DNA of 64,000 nucleotides, taken from assembly GCA_902825775.1 (NCBI GenBank), contig CADECF010000006.1, positions 31,759-95,758 on the forward strand. Direction: 5' to 3'. Position numbers and translations under genes: made by a program. Numbering within the stretch: position 1 is the first letter of the stretch; every line of letters starts with the position of its first letter. Below are positions 56,005-64,000 of this stretch, piece by piece. The notes under the pieces are model-generated. The model made no database searches. It saw only the letters and a list, made by a program, of their open reading frames with translations, and was not told the origin of the DNA. Source of the DNA: an uncultured Lysobacteraceae bacterium (GTDB lineage Bacteria > Pseudomonadota > Gammaproteobacteria > Xanthomonadales > Xanthomonadaceae).

Positions 56005-56529
56005 ATGAATTCACTACGAATCGCCTGCCTCGCTCTCGCGGTAGCTGCTGCCTCGTCGGTTTCTGCCGATGCGTCGGCGGCCGAATCCACTGAACGTGAA
56101 TGGACGCAGGGCGCAGCCAGCGCTTGTGCGGCTTTCGCACCCACTCAGCAGATCCGCACCAGCGCAACCGGCGTGAGGAACGCGGGTACGAGCACGTTCT
56201 ATGTCGCTTGCGGCATGCCGGGCGACTACAACGGCCACATGGACGGCGGCGCGACTCAAACCGATATCGTGGCGATCAATCGCGGCGACGCTCCCGTGAA
56301 GGTGAGCTGCACACTGCGGCCGGGGTACGTAGAAGGGAACGCGACCAGTCAGGGCGCATTCCCGCAGTCGTACACCTTGGAAGCGGGCGAACAACACTGG
56401 TTCGAGTTCAACTCGGAAGACATCTTGGGCGATGGCCGGATCGCCAATCCGAATTTCACGTGCACCTTGCCGCCGAACGTGGAAATCACCCATATGAACC
56501 GTTACTACTACGAAGACGTCGGCACCTGA
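56005..56529 (+). CDS. Four-cysteine exported protein, paralogue 2 of 4
   Basis: Protein of 174 aa. AAGGAG precedes the ATG at 56005; signal peptide RIACLALAVAAASSVSADASA. Family blocks are ACAAFAPTQQIRTSATGVRN, NAGTSTFYVACGM, VSCTLRPGYVEGN and FTCTLPPNVEITHMNRYYYE. The four cysteines probably form two disulfides. Near-identical to paralogues 3 and 4 in these blocks, and followed by a terminator copy shared with them. Confidence 0.78.
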   Translation: MNSLRIACLALAVAAASSVSADASAAESTEREWTQGAASACAAFAPTQQIRTSATGVRNAGTSTFYVACGMPGDYNGHMDGGATQTDIVAINRGDAPVKVSCTLRPGYVEGNATSQGAFPQSYTLEAGEQHWFEFNSEDILGDGRIANPNFTCTLPPNVEITHMNRYYYEDVGT

Positions 56530-56561
56530 GTCGCGTCCGACCTTAAGCCGCAATACTCGAG

Positions 56562-56592
56562 AACGCCCCGCATCGCGGGGCGTTTTTCTTTT
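56562..56592 (+). terminator. Rho-independent terminator, copy 1 of a repeated hairpin
   Basis: AACGCCCCGC-ATC-GCGGGGCGTT forms a 10-bp stem followed by TTTCTTTTTT. The same hairpin follows the next two paralogues. Confidence 0.92.
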
Positions 56593-56676
56593 TTCGGGAT
56601 GCGAATGTCCTTTTTCCGGCGCAGATTCCGTCCGTTATGGGCCGGCCCGTTTGGGTCATTACCCAGAGACGATCAG

Positions 56677-57210
56677 ATGAAACTCCTTCCCATTGCCAGC
56701 CTTGCCGTTGTCCTGTCCGCTGCCGCCTGGCCGTCGGCCGATGCGGCGGCCGCCGAATCGACCTTGCGCGTGTGGACCCAGGGCGCCGCTGGCGCCTGCG
56801 CGGCTTTCGCACCCACCCAGCAGATCCGCACCAGCGCCAGCGGAGTGAAGAATGCAGGCACCGCTACGTTCTACGTGGCCTGTGGCATGGCCGGCGACTT
56901 CAAAGGCAAGTTGGATGGCGGCGCATCGGAGACCGAGATCGTGGTGGCCAACCGCGGCGAAGTGGCGGTCAAAGTCAGCTGCACGCTGCGGCCCGGCTAT
57001 GTCGACGGCGACACGCCTGTGCAGGGCGCCTTCCCGCAGTCGCGCACTCTAGAGCCGGGCGAACAATACTGGTTCGAATTCAACGCGGAGGATCTGGCAT
57101 TGTTGGGCGACGACGAATTTATCGCCAACCCGAACTTCACCTGCACGCTGCCGCCGAACGTGGAAATCACCCACATGAACCGGTATTACCGGGAAGACAT
57201 CGGTACCTGA
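56677..57210 (+). CDS. Four-cysteine exported protein, paralogue 3 of 4
   Basis: Protein of 177 aa. Signal peptide KLLPIASLAVVLSAAAWPSADA. ACAAFAPTQQIRTSASGVKN, ATFYVACGMAGDFKG, SCTLRPGYVDGD and FTCTLPPNVEITHMNRYY repeat the family pattern; the QGAFPQSRTLEPGEQYWFEF segment is also shared. The last residues (EDIGT) are identical to paralogue 4. Start at 56677 fits the signal peptide; the in-frame ATG at 56599 would add an arginine-rich extension. Confidence 0.78.
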   Translation: MKLLPIASLAVVLSAAAWPSADAAAAESTLRVWTQGAAGACAAFAPTQQIRTSASGVKNAGTATFYVACGMAGDFKGKLDGGASETEIVVANRGEVAVKVSCTLRPGYVDGDTPVQGAFPQSRTLEPGEQYWFEFNAEDLALLGDDEFIANPNFTCTLPPNVEITHMNRYYREDIGT

Positions 57211-57238
57211 GTCGTTCTGGTGCCGAAAGGACTATCCG

Positions 57239-57265
57239 AACGCCCCGCATCGCGGGGCGTTTTTT
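57239..57265 (+). terminator. Rho-independent terminator, copy 2
   Basis: CGCCCCGC-ATC-GCGGGGCG followed by TTTTTT, 29 bp after the stop of paralogue 3. Stem and loop are identical to copy 1. Confidence 0.92.
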
Positions 57266-57386
57266 GCGCCGGCTGTTCGAGGCCAGCGTTTGTCCTCTTT
57301 TACGGGATGCGTCCGCTATCGGCCCGCCGAGGCGGCGCTATATGATCGCGGTTCATATCGCTTGCCCACCGACCGGAGACGATCCG

Positions 57387-57911
57387 ATGAAGCCGCACTC
57401 CATCGACACCCCTGCCCTCGCCCTTGCGTTGGCCGCGTCGATATTGCCGTCCGCCGCCGCCGAATCCGACGTCCGCTACTCCACCCGAGGCGCGGCCAGC
57501 GCCTGCGCGGCCTTTGCGCCGACGCAGCAGATCCGAACCAGCGCCAGCGGCGTCAAGAACGCGGGCGCCAGCACGTTCTATGTCGTCTGCGGGATGGACG
57601 GCGACTTCCGGGGCGTTCCCGACGGCGGCGCTTTCCGCGCCGATATCGCGGTCACGAACCGCGGCGACATCCCGGCCAAGGTCAACTGCACGCTGCGGCC
57701 CGGCTACGTCGAAGGAAACGCGCCCCACCAGGGAGCATTTCCGCAGTCGCACACCCTCGACGCGGGCGAGCAGTACTGGTTCGAGTTCTATGCCGACGAA
57801 CTGCTGACGGACGACTACCTCATCGCCAACCCGAACTTCACCTGCACGCTGCCGCCGAACGTGGAAATCAACCACATGAACCGGTATTACCGGGAAGACA
57901 TCGGTACCTGA
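57387..57911 (+). CDS. Four-cysteine exported protein, paralogue 4 of 4
   Basis: Protein of 174 aa. Signal peptide ALALALAASILPSAAA. It repeats ACAAFAPTQQIRTSASGVKN, STFYVVCGMDGDFRG, NCTLRPGYVEGN, QGAFPQSHTLDAGEQYWFEF and FTCTLPPNVEINHMNRYYRE. GGAGACGA precedes the ATG. Together with paralogue 3 it is the most recent-looking duplicate. Confidence 0.78.
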   Translation: MKPHSIDTPALALALAASILPSAAAESDVRYSTRGAASACAAFAPTQQIRTSASGVKNAGASTFYVVCGMDGDFRGVPDGGAFRADIAVTNRGDIPAKVNCTLRPGYVEGNAPHQGAFPQSHTLDAGEQYWFEFYADELLTDDYLIANPNFTCTLPPNVEINHMNRYYREDIGT

Positions 57912-57954
57912 GTTTTTCGTGAGCCGCGCGCCGGTCTCCGGCGATAGCCGATAG

Positions 57955-57981
57955 AAAAAACGCCCCGCATCGCGAGGCGTT
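57955..57981 (-). terminator. Terminator copy 3, best used from the minus strand
   Basis: CGCCCCGC-ATC-GCGAGGCG is the same hairpin with one mismatch. On the minus strand it is followed by TTTTTT (57960-57955), so it now suits the Cys-rich gene at 58135-58431; on the plus strand the T run is weak. Confidence 0.7.
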
Positions 57982-58134
57982 CTCGTTCCGTCGGCCCGCG
58001 TAAGCTCCTACTCTGGCGAGCGGAATGCGTATGTCCGCTCGCGAACGACGAGAAAGCGGGTGACCGATGAATCGGCAGGCGTCGACGCGGAAACCGCGGG
58101 CGGCGACCGCCCACGGTTTCCGATGGCCGATCCG

Positions 58135-58431
58135 TCAGCCTGCGGTCTTTTGAATCGGCTCGATGCGCTTGAGCGGCAACAACGGCTTCGGCACGGGCTT
58201 GGCGCAATGCGCCTCGTCCTTGTTCAGCGCCAGCGCGATGCCGCCACCGCTGCCGCACGCTGCGATACAGGCGTCGAGTTCGCTCTCGCAAGCGGCAGGG
58301 TCGATGCCCGAATTGAGGCACTGGTTGTAGGCGCGGACGCAGATGCTCTGACAAGAAGCCTGGGTATCCGCCGCCGAGAAAAGGCCGATGGCTGCGATCA
58401 GCATGGCCGGTACCAACGTTGCGTTCTTCAT
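58135..58431 (-). CDS. Small cysteine-rich exported protein
   Basis: Protein of 98 aa. Signal peptide KNATLVPAMLIAAIGLFSAADTQA; AAGGAAGAAAG precedes the ATG at 58431. The mature part has seven cysteines, six in the block SCQSICVRAYNQC and ACESELDACIAAC, then a glycine stretch and a Pro/Lys-rich tail with one more Cys. The C-x3-C and C-x3-C spacing on likely helices suggests a helical hairpin with disulfides or metal binding. No named family recognised. Confidence 0.68.
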   Translation of the reverse strand: MKNATLVPAMLIAAIGLFSAADTQASCQSICVRAYNQCLNSGIDPAACESELDACIAACGSGGGIALALNKDEAHCAKPVPKPLLPLKRIEPIQKTAG

Positions 58432-58638
58432 GGCTTTCTTCCTTGATGTAGAAAACACACCCCTGCACGGCTTCGATAGCACCGGCCGCACCGGCGTTCA
58501 ACACGCCCGCGGAACGGACGGCCGAAGCTTGACGGCGTTCTTGAAAAGCGAGAAACCTTTCACGCATTCATGCTGCGCCGCAGCAGCTCCGAGCGCGATG
58601 CGCCGGCCCGCGTGGAAAGAAGGAAACAACCCGCAAGC

Positions 58639-60075
58639 TCAGGTGCCGGCGCGGATGTTGCGATTCATCCGAAACAGATTGGTGGGGTCGTATTTCCGCT
58701 TGACGCCTACGATGCGATCGAAGTTGTCGCCGTACGCGGCCCGGATGCGGTCCTGCGCTTCGTCCTCGGTCTGGAAGTTGACGTAACTGCCGCCGGTAGC
58801 GAACGGCCGGATCCGCTGCCCGGCTTCCCGCACCCATTGCGGGAAGGTATCCGCATCGGGCTCATCCGGCGCCCAGATGCCGATCACGCCGAACGCATAG
58901 CGCGCGTCGCGATTGCCGACGGCGCCATCGTTGCCGTCATGCTCGTTGAGCGCGCCGCCGAGATGAAGGGTGCCGATCTGCCCCTGCGGGATCGGGCACT
59001 CCGCGGCCAACGCGCGCAAGGTCGCAAGCAGACCGTCGCTGAGTTCGGCGAAGTACTCGGTTTTCCAGTAGTAATGCAGGCCCTTCGGCTCGCCGTCGTC
59101 CAGATAGGACTGCACCTGGGTGTAGGGCTGTTCGCAAAGCAGATCCACGACCGGATCGCCCAACGCGCGGATCGGCGCCAGCGCCGCATCGGCATCGGCC
59201 AGATCGCCGCTGTAGCACACGGCCATCGCGCACACCCGTTCGCCCTGCCAGCGTTCGGGCACGAACGGCGCCGCCGGTGCGCGAATGAGATTCAGCCACA
59301 CGGCCAGTTCGCGCGGCGCACGCGCGGTGATCGTCCGGTAAGCCTGGAGAATTTCCTCGGCGCGCTCGAACGGCCACGCGATCAATCCGCCGTATACGGT
59401 CGGACCGACTTCGTGCAGGCGGAACGTGAATCGGGTGACGACGCCGAGGTTGGCGCCTGCCCCGCGCAAGGCCCAGAACAAATCGGCGTTCTGTTCGCGG
59501 CTGGCGGCGCGGATGCGTCCGTCGGCGGTGACGATTTCTACCTGCTGCAGGTTGTCGACCGTCCAGCCGAAACGGCGCGTCAGATAACCCAGGCCGCCGC
59601 CGAGGGTCAGGCCGGCGACGCCGACTTCGGAAATGAAACCGAGCACGGTGGCCAGTCCGTGCGCCTGCGTCGCTTGATCCACATCCTTCAGCAGGCAACC
59701 GGGTCCGACATGCGCAAGCTTCGCGTCGGGATCGACGACGATCGCGCGCATGCGCGACATGTCCAAGGCCAGGCCGTGTTCGGCGATGGACGTCCCTGCG
59801 ATGTGATGGCCTCCGCCCTTGATGCTGAGTAGCAGTCCGTGCTCGCGCGCGAAGTTCACGGCTGCAGCGACTTCCCGTGCGGAGGCCGGCTGGATCACGA
59901 GCGCAGGCGCGCGCGCCATCATGCCGTTCCAGATCAGGATGGCATCGTCCCAAGCCTCGTCGCCCGCATACAGCAACGGATGCCGCACGCGCGAGTCCAG
60001 GCCGTCGATCTGCTGTCTCGTCAGCACGACGCGGCCGCCGTCGACGCCGGCGATGTCGATGCCATCCCTATTCAT
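58639..60075 (-). CDS. FAD-binding oxidoreductase of the berberine bridge enzyme type
   Basis: Flavoprotein of 478 aa. The FAD_binding_4 domain has LLLSIKGGGHHIAGTS with the candidate covalent His at 90 or 91, and GPGCLLKDVDQATQAHGLA. The second covalent cysteine of bicovalent enzymes is absent: the matching position in GFISEVGVAGLTLGGGLGYL is isoleucine. The C-terminal BBE motif is DNFDRIVGVKRKYDPTNLFRMN. It oxidises an unknown sugar or secondary metabolite with oxygen as likely acceptor. No signal peptide. Divergent from the AraC regulator. Confidence 0.9.
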   Translation of the reverse strand: MNRDGIDIAGVDGGRVVLTRQQIDGLDSRVRHPLLYAGDEAWDDAILIWNGMMARAPALVIQPASAREVAAAVNFAREHGLLLSIKGGGHHIAGTSIAEHGLALDMSRMRAIVVDPDAKLAHVGPGCLLKDVDQATQAHGLATVLGFISEVGVAGLTLGGGLGYLTRRFGWTVDNLQQVEIVTADGRIRAASREQNADLFWALRGAGANLGVVTRFTFRLHEVGPTVYGGLIAWPFERAEEILQAYRTITARAPRELAVWLNLIRAPAAPFVPERWQGERVCAMAVCYSGDLADADAALAPIRALGDPVVDLLCEQPYTQVQSYLDDGEPKGLHYYWKTEYFAELSDGLLATLRALAAECPIPQGQIGTLHLGGALNEHDGNDGAVGNRDARYAFGVIGIWAPDEPDADTFPQWVREAGQRIRPFATGGSYVNFQTEDEAQDRIRAAYGDNFDRIVGVKRKYDPTNLFRMNRNIRAGT

Positions 60076-60234
60076 GCTACGGCCTCTCGTTGCTTGCGCT
60101 CTCCGCAGATGCGCGGATTGGCAAATCCACGGCTTGCAATCTATGCTCGCCGCACGCCCGAAATCTTTGCCGGAAGTCCGCGATTCTTTGCAGCCGTTCG
60201 CCGCTCAGGCACAGGCTTCCGGATGGAGGGACTC

Positions 60235-61218
60235 ATGGACGCGCTTTCCGCCGCGCTGAGCAGCGTGCGCATGACCGGTGCCATCTTTTTCCATGCCGAG
60301 TGCATGGCGCCGTGGGGGTTTTCCGTGCCTTCGCTGAAACGGGTGGCGCACGTGCTCTCCCCAGGCACCGAGCGCTTGGTGAACTACCACCTGCTCACCG
60401 AGGGGCAGGCGATCGTGCGGATGGAAGGCGCCGACGACGTGCCGCTGGTCGCGGGCGACATCGTGATCCTGCCGCACGGCGACGCGCATACGGTGTCCGA
60501 CGGAGTGCCGCAGACTTGGGTCGACAGCGCCGCTGCGCTGAGCAATTTCCTGGCGGGCGATCTGGGCTCGATGCGCGTGGGCAGCGGCGGCGAAAAGACG
60601 CGATTCGTCTGCGGTTACTTCGGCTGCGAGCGCCATGCCGAGCGGCTGTTCCTGGCCGGGCTGCCGCCGATCATCAAGCTCAACGTGCATGGCGATGCGT
60701 CGGGCGAATGGTTGGAAAGCTCGATCCGGCATCTGGTGTCCGAAGCGCAGTCCAGGCGCGCGGGCCAGGTCGCACTGCTTTCGAAGATGGCCGAGGCGTT
60801 GTTCATCGAAACGCTGCGTCGCTACATGGAACAATTGCCGCCCGAGCAGACCGGATGGCTCGCCGGCGCGAGGGATCCGGTGGTCGGCGGCAGCCTCGCC
60901 CTGCTGCATCAGCATCCGCACCGGCCGTGGACCGTGGCCGAGCTGGCCGACGCGGTCGGCGCCTCGCGCTCCGTCGTCAACGAGCGTTTCTCGCAGCTTC
61001 TGGGCGAACCGCCGCTGACTTACCTCGCACGTTGGCGGATGCAGCTCGCCGCCGGCTTGCTGAAGACGAGCGGCAAGCACATCGTGCAAGTGGCCGCAGA
61101 CGTCGGCTACGAATCGGAAGCCGCGTTCAATCGCGCGTTCAAGCGCGAATTCGGATTGCCGCCGGGGAAATACCGCAGGAAATTCGCGGCCGACGATACC
61201 GAGGCGCCCGGCGAATGA
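60235..61218 (+). CDS. AraC family transcriptional regulator (cupin_6 type)
   Basis: Protein of 327 aa. The N-terminal cupin-like domain contains VAGDIVILPHGDAHTVSDG. The C-terminal DNA-binding domain has two helix-turn-helix units, WTVAELADAVGASRSVVNER and HIVQVAADVGYESEAAFNRA, ending FGLPPGKYRRKF. The start at 60235 has GGAGGG five to nine bases upstream; 60223 is an in-frame alternative. It faces away from the flavin oxidase gene with a 159-bp spacer and probably controls it. Confidence 0.9.
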   Translation: MDALSAALSSVRMTGAIFFHAECMAPWGFSVPSLKRVAHVLSPGTERLVNYHLLTEGQAIVRMEGADDVPLVAGDIVILPHGDAHTVSDGVPQTWVDSAAALSNFLAGDLGSMRVGSGGEKTRFVCGYFGCERHAERLFLAGLPPIIKLNVHGDASGEWLESSIRHLVSEAQSRRAGQVALLSKMAEALFIETLRRYMEQLPPEQTGWLAGARDPVVGGSLALLHQHPHRPWTVAELADAVGASRSVVNERFSQLLGEPPLTYLARWRMQLAAGLLKTSGKHIVQVAADVGYESEAAFNRAFKREFGLPPGKYRRKFAADDTEAPGE

Positions 61219-61222
61219 AACC

Positions 61223-61249
61223 GTCGCGTTCGCCGGCTGCGAACGCGAC
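61223..61249. terminator. Hairpin between convergent araC-type and gltA genes
   Basis: GTCGCGTTCG and CGAACGCGAC form a perfect 10-bp stem with a 7-base loop. There is no strong T run on either side, so it is a weak intrinsic terminator or an RNA 3'-end stabiliser. Confidence 0.45.
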
Positions 61250-61261
61250 GGAACATGGCGT

Positions 61262-62551
61262 TCAGCGCTTGTCGACGCCGACGTACTCGCGCTTGTCGTA
61301 GCCGGTGTAGATCTGGCGCGGACGGCCGATCTTGGCGTCCGGATCTTCCTGCTGCTCCAGCCAATGCGCCACCCAGCCGGCGGTGCGGGCGATCGCGAAC
61401 ATGACGGTGAACATCTCGGTCGGGATCTTCAGCGCCTTGTAGATGATGCCGCTGTAGAAATCGACGTTGGGATAGAGCTTGCGCTGCACGAAGTAATCGT
61501 CCTTCAGCGCGGCCTCTTCCAGCTTGATCGCCACGTCCAGCAGCGGATCGTTGACGCCCAGATCGTTGAGCACCTGATAGGTCATCTCGCGGATGATCTT
61601 GGCGCGCGGATCGAAGTTCTTGTAGACGCGGTGGCCGAAGCCCATCAGGCGGAAGCCCGATTCCTTGTTCTTGGCCTTGTCGACGGCGGACTGCACGTTC
61701 TTCACGTCGCCGATCTCGGCCAGCATCTTCAATACGGCTTCGTTGGCGCCGCCGTGCGCCGGACCCCACAGCGCGGCCACGCCGGCGGCGACGCACGCGT
61801 AGGGATTGGCGCCGGTGGAACCGACCAGGCGCACCGTGGACGTCGACGCGTTCTGCTCATGGTCGGCGTGCAGGATGAACAGCAGATCCAGCGCCTTGGC
61901 CGCGACCGGCGGCAACTCCAGCGGTTCGCTCGGCACTTCGAACATCATGTGCAGGAAGCGGTCGACGTATTCCAGGTTGTTGCGCGGGAAGCGCACCGGC
62001 CAGCCGATCGAATAGCGATGGCAGGCGGCAGCGATCGTCGGCACCTTGGCGATCAGGCGGATAGCGGCGAGGCGGCGCTGCACCGGATCTTCGAGGTCGA
62101 GCGTGTTGTGGTAGAAGCTGGCCATCGAGCCGATCATGCCGACCAGCATCGCCATCGGATGCGCGTCGTGGCGGAAGCCGCCGAGGAAGTTCTTGAACGC
62201 CTCGTGCATCATCGTGTGATGCGCGACTTCGTGATCGAAAGCATCGAACTGCGTCTTGTTGGGCAGTTCGCCGTTCATCAGCAGATAGGCGACTTCGAGG
62301 AAGCTCGATTGCTTGGCGAGCTGTTCGATCGGGTAGCCGCGATACAGCAGCACGCCGGCGTCGCCATCGATGTAGGTGATGGCCGACTTGCAGGCGGCGG
62401 TGGCGGTGAAGCCGGGGTCGTAGGTGAAGCAGCCGGTTTCTTTCGGCACCTTGGCGATATCGATGCAGTCGTTGCCCAGCGTCGGTTTGAGCACCGGCAG
62501 GGCGACCGACTTGTCGCCGGCGGTCAGCGTGACTTGATCCAGTTCGGACAC
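61262..62551 (-). CDS. gltA: Citrate synthase
   Basis: Condenses acetyl-CoA and oxaloacetate in the TCA cycle. Length of 429 aa fits the Gram-negative type II hexameric enzyme. Active-site regions are [38 protein letters not shown] and [15 protein letters not shown]. The N-terminal beta domain ([19 protein letters not shown]) is the NADH-sensitive type extension. GAGGAGCC precedes the ATG. Monocistronic. Confidence 0.97.
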   Translation of the reverse strand: MSELDQVTLTAGDKSVALPVLKPTLGNDCIDIAKVPKETGCFTYDPGFTATAACKSAITYIDGDAGVLLYRGYPIEQLAKQSSFLEVAYLLMNGELPNKTQFDAFDHEVAHHTMMHEAFKNFLGGFRHDAHPMAMLVGMIGSMASFYHNTLDLEDPVQRRLAAIRLIAKVPTIAAACHRYSIGWPVRFPRNNLEYVDRFLHMMFEVPSEPLELPPVAAKALDLLFILHADHEQNASTSTVRLVGSTGANPYACVAAGVAALWGPAHGGANEAVLKMLAEIGDVKNVQSAVDKAKNKESGFRLMGFGHRVYKNFDPRAKIIREMTYQVLNDLGVNDPLLDVAIKLEEAALKDDYFVQRKLYPNVDFYSGIIYKALKIPTEMFTVMFAIARTAGWVAHWLEQQEDPDAKIGRPRQIYTGYDKREYVGVDKR

Positions 62552-62696
62552 GAGTGGCTCCTCGTAAGGCCGTCGGCGCGCCCGGAAAGGCGCGCAAGGC
62601 GGCGGGGGGTCGAACCGCGGCCTTGCCGCGATGCAGCATTATCGCATAGCCGTCCGAGGCCGGGCTCTAAACCAAAGTCCTATGCCGGCTACCGCG

Positions 62697-62799
62697 GCTC
62701 TTGTGGGAGCGGTTCTTGTGGGAGCGGCTTCAGCCGCGAGCTTTTCGGTCAGGGATCTGGGTAGCCGGGAAAAGCTCGCGGCTGAAGCCGCTCCCACAA
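62697..62799. repeat. Inverted repeat pair, family A, with a partial tandem copy
   Basis: A perfect 30-bp pair lies at 62716-62745 and 62770-62799 (core GGGAGCGGCTTCAGCCGCG). Just left of it, 62697-62712 repeats the first 16 bases of the element (GGCTCTTGTGGGAGCG), so the left end is partly duplicated. It occupies most of the 304-bp gap between gltA and the L31 gene; the rest shows no ORF. Confidence 0.88.
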
Positions 62800-62829
62800 A
62801 AACGCGAACGGCCGCCCAAAGGCGGCCGT
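62798..62829 (-). terminator. Rho-independent terminator of the L31 gene
   Basis: On the minus strand ACGGCCGCC-TTTG-GGCGGCCGT forms a 9-bp stem, with TTTTT five bases further on. The T run is shared with the end of the family A arm. Confidence 0.65.
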
Positions 62830-62855
62830 CGTCGCGAGCCGAAAGGCCCGAACGC

Positions 62856-63098
62856 TTACTTCGTGTAGCGGCGCTTGAACTTGTCGATGCGGCCGCTGGT
62901 GTCCATCACCTTGTGCTGGCCGGTGTAGAACGGGTGCGAGGCCGACGAGATTTCGATCTTGATCAGCGGGTACTCGTTGCCGTCCTCCCACTTCACCGTC
63001 TCTTTGCTGCCGAGGGTGGAACGGGTCAGGAACTTGAAATCCGAGGTGACGTCCTGGAAGACGACAGCGCGGTAATCGGGATGTACGCCGTCTTTCAT
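62856..63098 (-). CDS. rpmE2: Ribosomal protein L31 type B
   Basis: Large-subunit ribosomal protein of 80 aa. [19 protein letters not shown] and [20 protein letters not shown] are the L31 signatures. The zinc-binding cysteines of type A L31 are absent, which marks the zinc-independent paralogue usually made under zinc limitation. No Zur site is evident by eye in the short upstream region. Confidence 0.95.
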   Translation of the reverse strand: MKDGVHPDYRAVVFQDVTSDFKFLTRSTLGSKETVKWEDGNEYPLIKIEISSASHPFYTGQHKVMDTSGRIDKFKRRYTK

Positions 63099-63182
63099 GG
63101 CGGGCACCAATCTATATGCGGGAAAGAGTCGGATATTGTAGACCGAGACCCTCCCCCGGCGCAAACCCGGGTACTGGAGCCC

Positions 63183-64000
63183 TCAGCGGGCCGCCAGGGC
63201 GTCGCGGATCAGGGCCTGGAAGCGCTTTTCGTCGTAGGCCATCAGGATCGCGGCGTTGTCCGGCCGGCCGCTGTGGTCCAGCCAGTCGACCACCGTGGTG
63301 CCACGGGTCAGGCGGCCGCCCAGCTCGACCGCGACCGGGCGATCGAGCACCTGGCCGGCGCCATCGGGCTGCAGCGCATAGGCCATCGCCAGCGCATCGG
63401 CCGAATGCCAGCGCTCGCCGCGCCGTTCGGCCGACCAGGCGCGGGTCTGGCGCGAAATCTGGTCGTAGAACCGGGCCCGCGGCGAATCGGCGCTCAGCCA
63501 GCCGTCGACCTCGCGGTGCAAAAGGCCGTGCACCAGTACCGCCTCCCAATCGATCAGGTCGAAGCGCGGGAAGGCCTCGAACACGATATGCGCGGCCTCG
63601 GGATCGAAATAGACGTTGAACTCGGCGGTGGGCGTGATGTTGCCGTGGGCGGTGACGGCGCCGCCCATGACCACCAGCCGGGCGATGCGCTGCGGCAAGG
63701 TGGGATCCAACTTGAGCGCCAGCGCGAGGTTGGTCAGCGGCCCCAACGCCACCAGCACCAGTCTGCCGGCGTATTCGCGCGATAGCCGCAGGATCGCCAG
63801 TGCGGCGTGCTCGGTCTCCGCGTGGCGCTTGGCGGCATCGAAACCGACATCGCCGAAACCGTCGCGGCCGTGCACGTAGCCCGCATCCGGCGAAGGGTGC
63901 AGCAGCGGCGCCGACGCGCCGGCGAACACCGGAATATCCCCGCGCCCGGCCACTTCGCACAGCTTCAGCGCGTTGCGCACCGTGTATTGCAGACCGACAT
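63183..64000 (-). CDS. Nucleoside hydrolase, N-terminus outside the window
   Basis: Hydrolyses the N-glycosidic bond of ribonucleosides. The visible part reads VGLQYTVRNALKLCEVAGRG at the window end, then DIPVFAGASAPL, LVALGPLTNLALALKLDP, VVMGGAVTAHGNITPTAEFNVYFDPEAA-type core and RWHSADALAMAYALQPD, where the late Asp is a calcium ligand. The first 40 or so residues, with the DTD motif, are beyond base 64000. The GTG at 63980 is internal, not a start. Confidence 0.9.
   Translation of the reverse strand, partial: VGLQYTVRNALKLCEVAGRGDIPVFAGASAPLLHPSPDAGYVHGRDGFGDVGFDAAKRHAETEHAALAILRLSREYAGRLVLVALGPLTNLALALKLDPTLPQRIARLVVMGGAVTAHGNITPTAEFNVYFDPEAAHIVFEAFPRFDLIDWEAVLVHGLLHREVDGWLSADSPRARFYDQISRQTRAWSAERRGERWHSADALAMAYALQPDGAGQVLDRPVAVELGGRLTRGTTVVDWLDHSGRPDNAAILMAYDEKRFQALIRDALAAR

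Noticed and set aside
56562-57981. Three similar hairpins as a CRISPR or attC array
   Set aside because: Spacing is about 700 bp, each directly follows a gene and carries a T run on one strand, so they are duplicated terminators.

Overview
The window is 64 kb of GC-rich bacterial chromosome from a gammaproteobacterium of the Xanthomonadaceae/Lysobacteraceae type (Lysobacter, Luteimonas or a close relative). This rests on the pilMNOPQ operon next to an mrcA-type PBP1A, the tkt/gap/pgk/pyk/class I aldolase genes all on one strand, the XVIPCD-type tail of a predicted VirD4-dependent effector, and the many intergenic palindromic repeat pairs. No rRNA, tRNA, CRISPR array or transposase was found. 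The assignment is inferred from gene content only.

Layout. 1-12.5 kb: Rieske protein, fumarylacetoacetate-hydrolase family enzyme, mscL, exported M28 peptidase, two methyltransferases, an RND efflux pump with its lipoprotein adaptor, cysK, an exported serine hydrolase and an L7/L12-like membrane-anchored protein. 12.5-22 kb: class I fructose-bisphosphate aldolase, pyruvate kinase and phosphoglycerate kinase, separated by lineage-specific exported proteins. These are three tandem TonB-C-like paralogues and three small 69-72 aa paralogues. 22.2-27.5 kb: a type IV secretion cassette. 27.5-37.2 kb: gap, S1/P1 nuclease, a molybdate-uptake operon, an acetyl-CoA hydrolase/transferase and transketolase. 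37.4-45.9 kb: a dicarboxylate symporter and a Bat (aerotolerance-type) MoxR/VWA operon. 46-53.6 kb: pilMNOPQ and divergent mrcA. 53.8-58.4 kb: hypothetical proteins and four tandem four-cysteine exported paralogues. 58.6-64 kb: a flavin oxidase with a divergent AraC regulator, gltA, ribosomal protein L31 type B and a nucleoside hydrolase cut by the window end.

The most notable locus is 22.2-27.5 kb. A VirD4 coupling protein is followed, through stop/start overlaps or very short junctions, by an exported ORF broken by an in-frame TAG, a 37-41 codon ORF, an exported LprI/DUF1311-like protein (a lysozyme-inhibitor family), a 541-aa protein with a lysozyme-like N-terminus and an XVIPCD-like, glutamine-rich C-terminus, and an AP2-like DNA-binding protein. 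This is the layout expected of an antibacterial X-T4SS effector/immunity pair. The immunity genes and the toxic part of the effector are much more AT-rich than the flanks, and the composition returns to normal inside the effector gene near the secretion domain. This suggests that the toxin/immunity segment was exchanged between a resident virD4 and a resident secretion tail. No virB genes are in the window, so the machine would have to be encoded elsewhere.

Gene ends across the window carry at least seven families of long inverted repeats, several nested in one another and several touching or covering stop codons. One family encodes the C-terminus of the Rieske protein.
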